Shown here piece by piece: positions 34,990-43,618 of a stretch of 64,000 nt of DNA (positions are counted from its first letter, which is position 1; each line of letters begins with the position of its first letter). The notes under the pieces were generated by a model. The model ran no database searches and was not told where the DNA came from. It was given only the letters and a program-made list of their open reading frames with translations. The stretch is taken from positions 38,980-102,979 of the forward strand of contig JAEXDQ010000006.1 in assembly GCA_023401595.1 (NCBI GenBank), in the 5' to 3' direction. The stretch is from Spirochaetota bacterium. GTDB taxonomy: Bacteria > Spirochaetota > Spirochaetia > Sphaerochaetales > Sphaerochaetaceae. The translations under genes and the position numbers were made by a program.

Positions 34990-37037
34990 ACCGCGAACAC
35001 CTCCTGACGTCCTCCTTGACGGACGATCACACTGCCGTAGCCGAGAATATCCCCCGCTTTCAACAGGTCGACACCCTTGAGGCATTGGCGCAGACAGAAC
35101 AAGACGGTCACGTCGTCCCGCCCCGCGACATGGGCAGTGAAAGCCCTTGCGTCGGTTTCGGAAAACACCATGCCGGTGGCGGCGCTGACTACGGGAACCT
35201 CCTCGACGAAGGAAACCGACCGGCTACAGCGATCCCCGGTATGGATATCGCCCATGCTCGCGCCACGGACGGCCCGCTCATCACGAACGCCGCCATGATT
35301 CGCGGCAGGGACGTTTTCACAATCCGCATGGAGATGGACGCCGTCGCCATCCATACGATACGTACCGTCATTGCCCGTATCGGAGGTTTCACCGGACATC
35401 AATTGTATCACCGTGCAACGGGAAGAGCCATGGCCGACCACGCTTCGCAATTCAAGGGAGACATTCTCCTCCAGGCTATTGTATTTCGGAGAATAGGACG
35501 ACGGCGCCAACCGAGCCGACTCAGACCTGTCGAACCAGAGAATCGCGCCGACCCCGCCCGTCTCGAATCGGGCGCATCCTGCGTCAAGACTTGCGGCGCC
35601 GTCAGGGGAAAAATGGAAACTCCGCAGGCAATTATGACCGTCGGTCCCGTGGAACGTGTCGAAAAGGACCACCAGTGAAGAACCGAGCATCAACAGATGC
35701 CGTTGTACGAGCATCGGACGTTCGCCTTCCATATATCCCAAGGAACCGCCACAGCAGTAGCTCCAATCGCCCCGTTCAACGAATAGCCGTTGAACCGCCG
35801 TAGCCTTTCGGGAATATCCCCACGAATCGGCAGCCTCGAAGGAATCCGTTCCATCAAGGATGATGCCGTTGTGGGCGAATCCAGATTTCAGCGCCCTCCG
35901 CTCGTCGCCGTCCACATAGGTATACCGACCGCTGTCGATAAGTATATCCCGCCCAAGACCGGACAGATCGATATGTAGCAGATCGGCATGACCGTGCCCG
36001 CTTCCCAATGCGCCGCAACGGAAATGGATTGCGGTGGCGTTCGGTTCCCATCCGCTACGCAAGTAATAATTGCCGCTTTCGTACAAAGCAATCGATGAAT
36101 AGGCGGGAACCTCAGCATCTAGGCCATTGTATTCCGCCTGCTCAGCCGGCGAGAACGGAGGTCCCAACCGCGGGAACCCGCCGGACTTCAATACCGGATC
36201 GTGGAACAGCAGCGCACCTTCCGACAAAAGATCGCGTACCGAAGTATCGTCGGAATCGCTCTGGAGGAACTGCCTGCCGTCGGGCTTCATGGCCGCCAGC
36301 GTCGCATGGCACATACGGCGGGCGGCATCAGGAATGACATCGGGCAAACGGCGTCCATAGCTACGGGCCAAACGGACGTCCTGCATCAGCGAACGGAGAC
36401 ATTCGGCGTGATACATAGGCGACTGCTCCCAATGCGTCCCATCAGCCAGGACCTGATACCTGACGCACTCGGCTATCCGTCGTACTGCGAGTTCCTCAAG
36501 CTCCACGTTCCCGAGCCATAACGCGGCGTGATACAGTCCGCCATTGGAAATCAAACCCCAGTTGGAGAGTTTCGCGAATACCGTATCGACAGAAGCGAGA
36601 AATCCGGCGTGTTCCAGAACGGAGTCCCGCAACAAGGAACGGAAACCATCGTCCACTACCCCGCATTCCAGCAAAGGAAGCGCGGTGAGCCAGTGGTCCA
36701 CACGGATCGCACTATCCAGACTACGCCAGCAGCTGCCGGCACAATGGCTGTCATACGGAATGGAATCTATGAACGACGATATCAGGGAACGCGCTTTGAA
36801 CGCGTACCGCATGTCTTTGGTATATTCATATGCCCGCGCCAGATCCAGAACGAACCCATGGCGGGCCAGCATGAAGGTCCATTCGGGATCATCGTACGGC
36901 TGGAACTCCCAATCGACCGGCTCCGGCAGGAGCTGCGGAATCAGGGTCGCCTCCATGTCCCATGGACTGTCGAACAGGAACGTGTCATCAAGGATTCTCC
37001 GGGCGTTTTTCAGAATTCGGTCCATTTCATATTCCAT
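34986..37037 (-). CDS. Heparinase II/III-family polysaccharide lyase
   Basis: 683 residues. The N-terminal half is an alpha/alpha toroid with LSNWGLISNGGLYHAALWLG (about residues 155-175), the region holding catalytic Asn/His/Tyr in this superfamily. The C-terminal beta-sandwich starts at GSGHGHADLLHIDLSG (about 340) and contains AHNGIILDG. The family eliminates uronic-acid linkages in heparin, chondroitin, alginate or similar polymers, giving unsaturated ends for GH88. No signal peptide: it should cut imported oligosaccharides rather than whole polymer. Six bases separate it from the GH95 gene upstream. The exact PL family is uncertain. Confidence 0.87.
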   Translation of the reverse strand: MEYEMDRILKNARRILDDTFLFDSPWDMEATLIPQLLPEPVDWEFQPYDDPEWTFMLARHGFVLDLARAYEYTKDMRYAFKARSLISSFIDSIPYDSHCAGSCWRSLDSAIRVDHWLTALPLLECGVVDDGFRSLLRDSVLEHAGFLASVDTVFAKLSNWGLISNGGLYHAALWLGNVELEELAVRRIAECVRYQVLADGTHWEQSPMYHAECLRSLMQDVRLARSYGRRLPDVIPDAARRMCHATLAAMKPDGRQFLQSDSDDTSVRDLLSEGALLFHDPVLKSGGFPRLGPPFSPAEQAEYNGLDAEVPAYSSIALYESGNYYLRSGWEPNATAIHFRCGALGSGHGHADLLHIDLSGLGRDILIDSGRYTYVDGDERRALKSGFAHNGIILDGTDSFEAADSWGYSRKATAVQRLFVERGDWSYCCGGSLGYMEGERPMLVQRHLLMLGSSLVVLFDTFHGTDGHNCLRSFHFSPDGAASLDAGCARFETGGVGAILWFDRSESARLAPSSYSPKYNSLEENVSLELRSVVGHGSSRCTVIQLMSGETSDTGNDGTYRMDGDGVHLHADCENVPAANHGGVRDERAVRGASMGDIHTGDRCSRSVSFVEEVPVVSAATGMVFSETDARAFTAHVAGRDDVTVLFCLRQCLKGVDLLKAGDILGYGSVIVRQGGRQEVFAV

Positions 37038-37043
37038 ACCGCA

Positions 37044-39341
37044 TCACCGTATCGTGTATTTCGTACCTGCGTCCCCTTCGAGCAGGAGGTCGGCACCCCC
37101 TTCTCCCAGACCGACGACTACAAGCTGCTTAGCGAAACCAAGCGTCACATCCAGCTTGGTAACCTTTCCGTTCTCGAACGAGAAGGAGACGAGATGCCCC
37201 CCCTTCGTCCTCAACGGGCCGACGCACCCCTTCTCCCAACCCTCAGGAACGGCCGGCAACAGATAGAGATACCCGTCCCGACATTGCATCAACGCTTCAA
37301 GGAACGCGGCCGTTCCGCCGAGATTTCCGTCAATCTGAAAGATCATCGGAGGATTCTCCGCGGGCTTGTCGAACAGCATGGGATCATCTTTCGGTTTATC
37401 AGGCCGTTTTTTCAACGGATGATAGTCAGGATGCAGGTCGAGCAACGTCGTTGAAGAAAGATCGCCGACCAACGTCCTGAAACATTCGGCCACCCTGTCA
37501 GGCGCTCGGAACCGGGCGAACAGACAAGCGCCCCACGCTCGGCTCCATCCGGTATGCCCGCCGTCATGGGAGAGCCGGTATTCCAGGGACCTTCGCGCGG
37601 CGTGGAACTGCGGGATGTTCCATTCAGGCGTGAAGATATCGCCGGGGAACGCGCCGAACAGATGGGAAAAATGACGATGCCCTTTCTCCAGCTCGACCTT
37701 GTCCTCATCGTCCCATTCAAGCAGCCGGCCGTCGCTTCCGATCCTGAACGGAGGAAGATGATCCAGAATCTTTTGCCACGGGGCGTAGGTCTCCGTGTCC
37801 AGATCGAGCAGCTTCGCCCCTTGCACAGCGATATCCAGGGCCATGTGGGCTATCTGGACATCCATAGCCGAAGAGATGCACATGCTCACGGGAAAATAGC
37901 CGCAACCCTCGTACCGGTTCTCCGGGGACTGGCTGGGCATGAGCTGCGCCACGCCATCGTCGTCGAACACCACGTAATCCTGATAGAACGCGGCGACCTC
38001 CCGGAAAAACGGAAATGCGTAGTCGCGCAGGTATTCAAGATCGCCGGTATGGAGGAAGCTGTTCCAGAAATGCATCGTCAACCAGCCCGCGCCGGAAATC
38101 CAGACCGCGTAGTTGTAGGACTCGGGCGTCACGTTCCTCCAGATATCGGAATTCAGCGGGAATACGACGCCCCGGCATCCATACAACCGTTTCGCGGCTT
38201 CACGAGCCTTGGGCAGCAGGGAAAGTACATAGTCGGTCATCTGCCTGGTGTAGGAATCAAGTCCGAGCGCGTCGGTGAACCAATAGTTCATCTGGAGATT
38301 GATGTTGAAATGGTAATCGCTGTTCCATTTCGGATAGACGCAATGGTTCCATTTGCCTTGCAGGTGCAACGGAAGCTTCGCAAGGACAGAACCGCTGACC
38401 ATCAGATAGACACCGAAGCGGGCGTATAATGAAATCAATCCAGCGTCATCAATCCCTTCTCGGAATAATTCTTGTCTTGTATTTATGGGAATTTTTGAAA
38501 GTTCGGCAGACCGGGAATCCTCGACATCGAACGACCAGCGCCGCATGATGCCGGAAAACGCAACCGCCTGGGACTCCGCCGCTAATTTGTAGTCCTTGGA
38601 AAGGTCATGCGACGCGAGTTCCGTTTCAATTCCGCGTAATTCAGAGCCGATATCCGCCATCACCGTTATATAGGTAGACTGCGATATCGAGAATCCATCA
38701 GCAACCGCGGTCAAGACGCCGTCGGTCAGCACCTTGCACACTACCGAGTAACTGACTCCCGCCCCCGCATCGACGGACAAGGTGACAAGCCCTTTCTCCG
38801 GCTGGACGCCATATCTCCGGTACACGCCGTCCTGGGCGGCCCGCGTCACCGTCAGCAAAGCGTCGAACGGTTTCGAGGAAATCCATCTCGCGGCGAAGAC
38901 GTCCTCCTCGCAGTGACAGAAAGCGGAGACGAACAGGCGGTCTTTCCGACTTGAGACGATTCCCTCGTCCAAGGAAAGCTCCCTCCGCACAAGCTCCTGA
39001 CGATCATGGAACAGGGTTATATCACAGGCGGGCTGGAAAGAGTCCATCCTTCGCGGCAGCGGGGAAATCCCGCCGTTGCCGCCGAACGCTACGGCGGCCA
39101 ACGCCGTGGCTTTGAAGTTCTCCCCACGTTTCAGATAATCGCGGACATACGGCAGAAAATGGGAACCTACTTCACATTCCCGCTCCTTGAAATCCCCGGT
39201 CCACAGATCCTCATGGTTGAGGCTGATGATATCCTTCGTCCGGTCGCCCCAAAGCATCGCGGCCAGACGGCCGTTGCCGAAGGGAAGTCCATCCTCCCAC
39301 TTCACCGGGAGATTATCAAACCACAAGGTCCCGTCCATCAT
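37044..39341 (-). CDS. GH95-like alpha-L-fucosidase/galactosidase
   Basis: 765 residues. The N-terminal beta-domain opens with the family pattern LWFDNLPVKWEDGLPFGNG, then RLAAMLWGD and LNHEDLWTGDF, and an (alpha/alpha)6 catalytic barrel follows with MNYWFTDALG and the later NLGGTAAFLEALMQC. GH95 members hydrolyse alpha-1,2-L-fucose or alpha-L-galactose. No signal peptide. It is the first of seven tightly packed catabolic genes and may trim fucose or galactose branches from the sulfated glycan. Confidence 0.88.
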   Translation of the reverse strand: MMDGTLWFDNLPVKWEDGLPFGNGRLAAMLWGDRTKDIISLNHEDLWTGDFKERECEVGSHFLPYVRDYLKRGENFKATALAAVAFGGNGGISPLPRRMDSFQPACDITLFHDRQELVRRELSLDEGIVSSRKDRLFVSAFCHCEEDVFAARWISSKPFDALLTVTRAAQDGVYRRYGVQPEKGLVTLSVDAGAGVSYSVVCKVLTDGVLTAVADGFSISQSTYITVMADIGSELRGIETELASHDLSKDYKLAAESQAVAFSGIMRRWSFDVEDSRSAELSKIPINTRQELFREGIDDAGLISLYARFGVYLMVSGSVLAKLPLHLQGKWNHCVYPKWNSDYHFNINLQMNYWFTDALGLDSYTRQMTDYVLSLLPKAREAAKRLYGCRGVVFPLNSDIWRNVTPESYNYAVWISGAGWLTMHFWNSFLHTGDLEYLRDYAFPFFREVAAFYQDYVVFDDDGVAQLMPSQSPENRYEGCGYFPVSMCISSAMDVQIAHMALDIAVQGAKLLDLDTETYAPWQKILDHLPPFRIGSDGRLLEWDDEDKVELEKGHRHFSHLFGAFPGDIFTPEWNIPQFHAARRSLEYRLSHDGGHTGWSRAWGACLFARFRAPDRVAECFRTLVGDLSSTTLLDLHPDYHPLKKRPDKPKDDPMLFDKPAENPPMIFQIDGNLGGTAAFLEALMQCRDGYLYLLPAVPEGWEKGCVGPLRTKGGHLVSFSFENGKVTKLDVTLGFAKQLVVVGLGEGGADLLLEGDAGTKYTIR

Positions 39342-39679
39342 GATCCTATCGATTCCTTTGGCTCAACGGCGGCGGCACGTCTCTGTTGCCGGACGAAAAC
39401 GTCCAGCTCCACCTAGAACCCTCTTGTCATTCAAAAAACGCCGGCAGTCGGAACAACGGCGCCACACATTCACAATCCTACGGACGCCAGAGAAGTCGGA
39501 TGCGAGGCATCCGCCCCGGCGCGCCACGTACATACCTGCCGCAGGATACACGGAAAAAAACCGCGCCGGCCTTGGCGTCGCTGCTTTCCGCCGGCGCCGG
39601 CCGATCCCATGCCAGATACCGATCCAGTCCCCGGTATGCCGAGCCTCGTGGCCGAAATGCTCCTGACGACCTCTCCTGT
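39342..39679. other. GC-rich intergenic region upstream of the catabolic operon
   Basis: About 340 bases between the GH95 start and the terminator of the binding-protein gene. It should carry any promoter of the seven-gene operon. Open frames on both strands lack ribosome-binding sites or motifs; none accepted. Several GCCGGC-type inverted words near 39565-39610 could form hairpins. Confidence 0.45.
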
Positions 39680-39717
39680 ACAAGAAACAGGGCCGCCGCC
39701 ATGAATGCGACGGCCCC
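39680..39717 (-). terminator. Intrinsic terminator/attenuator after the binding-protein gene
   Basis: On the minus strand GGGCCGTCGC (39716-39707) and GCGGCGGCCC (39699-39690) form the stem, followed by TGTTTCTTG. It lies about 20 bases after the stop at 39736 and so separates transporter expression from the catabolic genes. Confidence 0.7.
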
Positions 39718-39735
39718 GGTCGTTACGCTTCAAAT

Positions 39736-41325
39736 CTATCTGTCGCTACCAAGGAAGATATCGTAGGCGATCTGGTTGATCTCGATCGCACGATCGATAC
39801 CCCGGGCCTTCAGCTCCTTGACGAACCCCGGATAGTCCTTGTCGAAGTCGGCGGTCCCGAGCATCCAGGACTGGAACTTCTCATCGACGTACGGACGGAT
39901 GTTCGCCATGATCTTCTGGTATTCGGCCTCGAACTCAGGCGGATACTTAAGACCGAGCGCGCCGTCGAGGTACGGAGGAAGATTTTCAGGGAACCACTCC
40001 GGGTGGGATTCGTACAGCAGGTTGGCCTTTTCGCCGGCCGCGGTCATGAACGCATACTCATAGCGGGAATCCTGCCTCATGCCGATACGGTACTGGACTC
40101 CGACGCTTCTGAGATAGCCCAACGGACTCTGGTCGCTCTTCATGACGACATCGGTGAAGTACCTGGTCCCGTCTTCACGTTCTTCATAGGTATCGCCTTT
40201 GATACCCCAGTTCATCAGGGTATAGCCCTCTTCGCTGAACATGAAATCGAAGAACTTGATCAAGGTCACGGGATCCTTGCAGGAAGAGGAGATCGACCAA
40301 CCGGCGCCGGGATACCGCATGACGCGCTCGACGCGATTGCCGTTCTGGTCTTTCGGAGGAGCGAACGCCACCATCTCGAAACCGGGAATCGACTTGGGGA
40401 GAGTGTCGTTGTAGTTGCCGGCGGAAACCCAGTCGTGGGTGCAGCCGCCGAGGTTGCCGGAAAGAAGGATATCACGCCCCTTCGGTCCACGGGTGAAGAT
40501 TTCCGGATCGATCAGGCCTTCCTTGTACCATTTGACGATATTACGCACGCCGACGGCGAAATTGGGCTCAAGCGGCTCGAACGTAATCTTGCCGTCGCGC
40601 GGATAGAACTCCGTGGAGGTATCCCACAGATATAGATATTCGTCGGGCATCTTCCAACCAGCGCGGTCGAACAATGGAACCTCATCCTTCAGACCGTTGC
40701 CATTCGGATCCTCGTTGCGGAAAGCGGTCATGACCTTGTACATGTCGTCGACCGACTCAGGGACGGCAAGCCCAAGCTTGTCCAGCCAATCCTTGCGGAT
40801 CCACCAGTATTCAGCGGAGATCAGCTCCTGGTTCTTGGGGATCATGTAGATGTTGCCGTCCAGCGAATAGCACGCCTGCTTGAACCTCGGATCCTTCTCC
40901 ATGTACGCCTTGATGTTCGGAGCGTACTGGTCGATCAGGTCGTTCAAAGGGATGACCCCGCCGTCGCGCCCCAGCTGTTCGATGACCGCGACGTCCTTGT
41001 AGCCGATGATATCAGCCAGATCGCCGGAGGAGAGCATCAGGTTGAACGCCTCTTCCTCGTTGGAATTGCTCTGGGGGATGATTCCCTTCAGCGAGATATT
41101 GGTCAGCTTCGCGGCTTCTTTCCAGACAGGCCACTCAGAATTGAACGGCATGTTGTTGAAATTCAGGAAGATCGTGAATTCCTTCGGAGTGGAGCTGATC
41201 AGGCTTCCAGCGAGTTCCTGTTCCACGACGGGAGCCTTCGCAGTCCCTTTCTCGGCGCTACCGCCGGCGAACAATGCTGTTGCGACACAGAGGCACAACA
41301 ACAAGACGATGCATCGTTTCTTCAT
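39736..41325 (-). CDS. Extracellular oligosaccharide-binding protein, LplA type
   Basis: 529 residues, longer than MalE-type proteins, as usual for the LplA/LipO group that works with LplB/LplC permeases on large uronate-containing or complex oligosaccharides. Signal peptide KKRCIVLLLCLCVATALFAG followed by GSAEKG; no lipobox Cys at the boundary. AAAGGAG precedes the ATG at 41325; a 50-residue longer frame has none. Unusually the gene follows rather than precedes its permeases. Confidence 0.9.
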   Translation of the reverse strand: MKKRCIVLLLCLCVATALFAGGSAEKGTAKAPVVEQELAGSLISSTPKEFTIFLNFNNMPFNSEWPVWKEAAKLTNISLKGIIPQSNSNEEEAFNLMLSSGDLADIIGYKDVAVIEQLGRDGGVIPLNDLIDQYAPNIKAYMEKDPRFKQACYSLDGNIYMIPKNQELISAEYWWIRKDWLDKLGLAVPESVDDMYKVMTAFRNEDPNGNGLKDEVPLFDRAGWKMPDEYLYLWDTSTEFYPRDGKITFEPLEPNFAVGVRNIVKWYKEGLIDPEIFTRGPKGRDILLSGNLGGCTHDWVSAGNYNDTLPKSIPGFEMVAFAPPKDQNGNRVERVMRYPGAGWSISSSCKDPVTLIKFFDFMFSEEGYTLMNWGIKGDTYEEREDGTRYFTDVVMKSDQSPLGYLRSVGVQYRIGMRQDSRYEYAFMTAAGEKANLLYESHPEWFPENLPPYLDGALGLKYPPEFEAEYQKIMANIRPYVDEKFQSWMLGTADFDKDYPGFVKELKARGIDRAIEINQIAYDIFLGSDR

Positions 41326-41479
41326 ACAATTCTCCTTTTCGCCCAAGCGTCTGAATACCATTCTCCCGCTGACCGTCAAACCAAATCCGTATCCGGTTCG
41401 CATCGCAGCGTCTTGACTGTTATCCATTCCCCCTGGCAATTCCCCAACCTCGACAGTTGGATATGTTTCTTTCATTCGG

Positions 41480-42373
41480 TCAGCCCTTCACGGCGCCGAT
41501 CGTCAGGCCGGACTTGAAGTACTTCTGGACGAACGGGTATGCGATCATCATCGGTATGATGGCCAGGATGATGATGGCGTAGATCACCGTCGTCGGGGAG
41601 CTCATCGACTCATGTGTGATTATCGCGGCCTCCGTTTCATTGGCGACACGATCCACGATCAACTTCTTCAACAATACCTGCAGCGGCATCTTGTCGTCGT
41701 CGCGAATCAGGTTCATCGCCCAGAAATAGCTGTTCCAACGGTTGACGGCGTAGAACATCCCCACCGTAGCGAGCGCCGGCTTTGAAAGCGGCAGATAGAT
41801 GGTGGTGAAAATCCTCAGATTGCTCGCTCCGTCCATGAAGGCCGCCTCCTCAAGCGACTCCGGCACCTGTTCGAAAAAGCTCTTGAGTATGATCAGGTTG
41901 TAGGTGTTGACCGCAAACCCGAAGATGATCGATGACCTGGTATTCAACAACCCGTAGTCCCGGAAGGTCATGTACAGCGGAATCAGGCCGGCGGAGAACC
42001 ACATGGTGAACACGGTGAACAACGTGAAGAACTTACGGAACCCAAGACGCTTCTTGGAAAGCGCATACGCCATCGTGGTAGTGAAGAACATGTTCACCAA
42101 GACGCCGGCCACAGTGTAGAAGATCGTGTTCGCATAAGCGACCCATATACCGGGTTTCGCCGCCGCCTGCCTGTAGCTTTCGAAGGTCAGGGATTTGGGA
42201 GCGAACATCACCGACCCGTCCTCCACGAACAACGGCTTGCTGACGGACGCGATCAGCGTATAGTACAGCGGGTACAGCGCCACCAAGGAAATGATGATGC
42301 CGATGACGATCATGGCGACGTTGAAAATCTTCTCACCCCGACTTTGAATCAGATGCTGCGATGTCTTTTTCAT
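41480..42373 (-). CDS. ABC transporter permease, LplC/YtcP type
   Basis: 297 residues, six membrane segments, EAA loop at EEAAFMDGASNLRIFTTIYLP, C-terminus FKSGLTIGAVKG typical of the group. GGGGG lies before the ATG. Partner of the LplB-type permease nine bases upstream. Confidence 0.93.
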   Translation of the reverse strand: MKKTSQHLIQSRGEKIFNVAMIVIGIIISLVALYPLYYTLIASVSKPLFVEDGSVMFAPKSLTFESYRQAAAKPGIWVAYANTIFYTVAGVLVNMFFTTTMAYALSKKRLGFRKFFTLFTVFTMWFSAGLIPLYMTFRDYGLLNTRSSIIFGFAVNTYNLIILKSFFEQVPESLEEAAFMDGASNLRIFTTIYLPLSKPALATVGMFYAVNRWNSYFWAMNLIRDDDKMPLQVLLKKLIVDRVANETEAAIITHESMSSPTTVIYAIIILAIIPMMIAYPFVQKYFKSGLTIGAVKG

Positions 42374-42382
42374 TTCGTCCCC

Positions 42383-43336
42383 CTACCAGATGGTCGATTC
42401 TGTGATACGCTTGCTGAGCTTGTTCGCACCGACGACCATGATCAGCGCGATGACCGCCTCGAACAATCCTACCGCCGTCGCAAGCCCATAGTTGCGGTTG
42501 CTGATACCGATTCGGTAGGCATAGGTCGCGATCACATCCGCGGTGGCGTAGGTCGTAGGCTTGTATAGCAGCAATATGGCTTCGTACCCTACCTTGACCA
42601 TCTTGCCGATATTCAGCACGAACATGGTCACGACGGTCGGCATGATACCAGGGATGGTCACGTGGACGATCCGTTTCCACTTCCCGGCGCCATCGACGAT
42701 CGCAGCTTCATAGAGCTGTGGGTCGATACCCACCAAGGCCGCGATATAGACGATCGCGTTGAACCCCGCGTTCTGCCACAGCGTCATGCCGGTATATACG
42801 CCACGGAAATACTCGGGAAGCACCATGAAGTAGATCGGTTCATGCCCGAGCTTCTGCAGCACGAGATTCACGATGCCGGTACTGGGCGACAGGAAGTTGA
42901 CGACCAGCCCGCAGACCACGACGACCGAAATGAAGTGCGGCAGGAACGTGGCCGTCTGTGTCAGCTTGCTGACGAACTTGTTCTTCATCTCCGTGACGGC
43001 TATGGCGAGAATGATCGGAACGGGAAAGCAGACGGCGATCTGCCAGAATGCGATCATGAACGTGTTCTTCACCGTACGAATGAAATCAGGGCCGGAGACG
43101 AACTCCCGGAAATTGTCCAGCCCCACGAACGTACTCCCCTCGAAGCCGCGGAAGATATTGTAGTCGTAGAAAGCCATCCGCAGGCCGACCATGGGCTTAT
43201 AGGCGAACATCAGGAACCAGATCAGTCCCGGCAACAGCAACAGATAGAGATCCCAGTCACGGGCAAGACCCTTCTTCACCCGGTAGAGCAGCGATGGTTT
43301 CAGCAAAGCCACCTCCTGCCGTCCTCTCCTTTTCAT
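42383..43336 (-). CDS. ABC transporter permease, LplB type
   Basis: 317 residues with six membrane segments (first at LYLLLLPGLIWFLMF) and an EAA loop at YEAAIVDGAGKWKRIVHVTIP. The start at 43336 has GGGAGG; a TTG twelve codons later also has GGAGG and cannot be excluded. It is the first gene of the transporter and faces the AraC regulator gene across a 282-base divergent promoter region. Confidence 0.92.
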   Translation of the reverse strand: MKRRGRQEVALLKPSLLYRVKKGLARDWDLYLLLLPGLIWFLMFAYKPMVGLRMAFYDYNIFRGFEGSTFVGLDNFREFVSGPDFIRTVKNTFMIAFWQIAVCFPVPIILAIAVTEMKNKFVSKLTQTATFLPHFISVVVVCGLVVNFLSPSTGIVNLVLQKLGHEPIYFMVLPEYFRGVYTGMTLWQNAGFNAIVYIAALVGIDPQLYEAAIVDGAGKWKRIVHVTIPGIMPTVVTMFVLNIGKMVKVGYEAILLLYKPTTYATADVIATYAYRIGISNRNYGLATAVGLFEAVIALIMVVGANKLSKRITESTIW

Positions 43337-43618
43337 CAGCGACCTCCCGTCGGAACGTCCTTACCCATGGCGTCGGAGACATGGGGCGGACGCGCCGTAC
43401 AACCGGCCGAGCGTCCTTGGACAAGCCCTCACGGATATCGTTCCGTTCCGTGAAGTGTCCTTATCATCGACCCGAATTTACGACCTGTAAATCATCAATA
43501 TTCTCTTTCATCAACAATTATCGTTTTTGTATCTCTATAAAATACATATAGTTATACATTTTTCCTTGCGAGATTCGGCAATACGTGCAACAATCTTTCC
43601 GAAGGGAGTCCTATTCCG
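43337..43618. promoter_or_regulatory. Divergent promoter region of the glycan locus
   Basis: The 280 bases between the LplB permease and the AraC regulator become strongly A+T-rich at 43480-43565 (TTGTAT, CTATAAAATAC and TATAGTTATAC words). AraC-family regulators of this type usually act here on the transporter promoter. I cannot single out the boxes. Confidence 0.5.
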
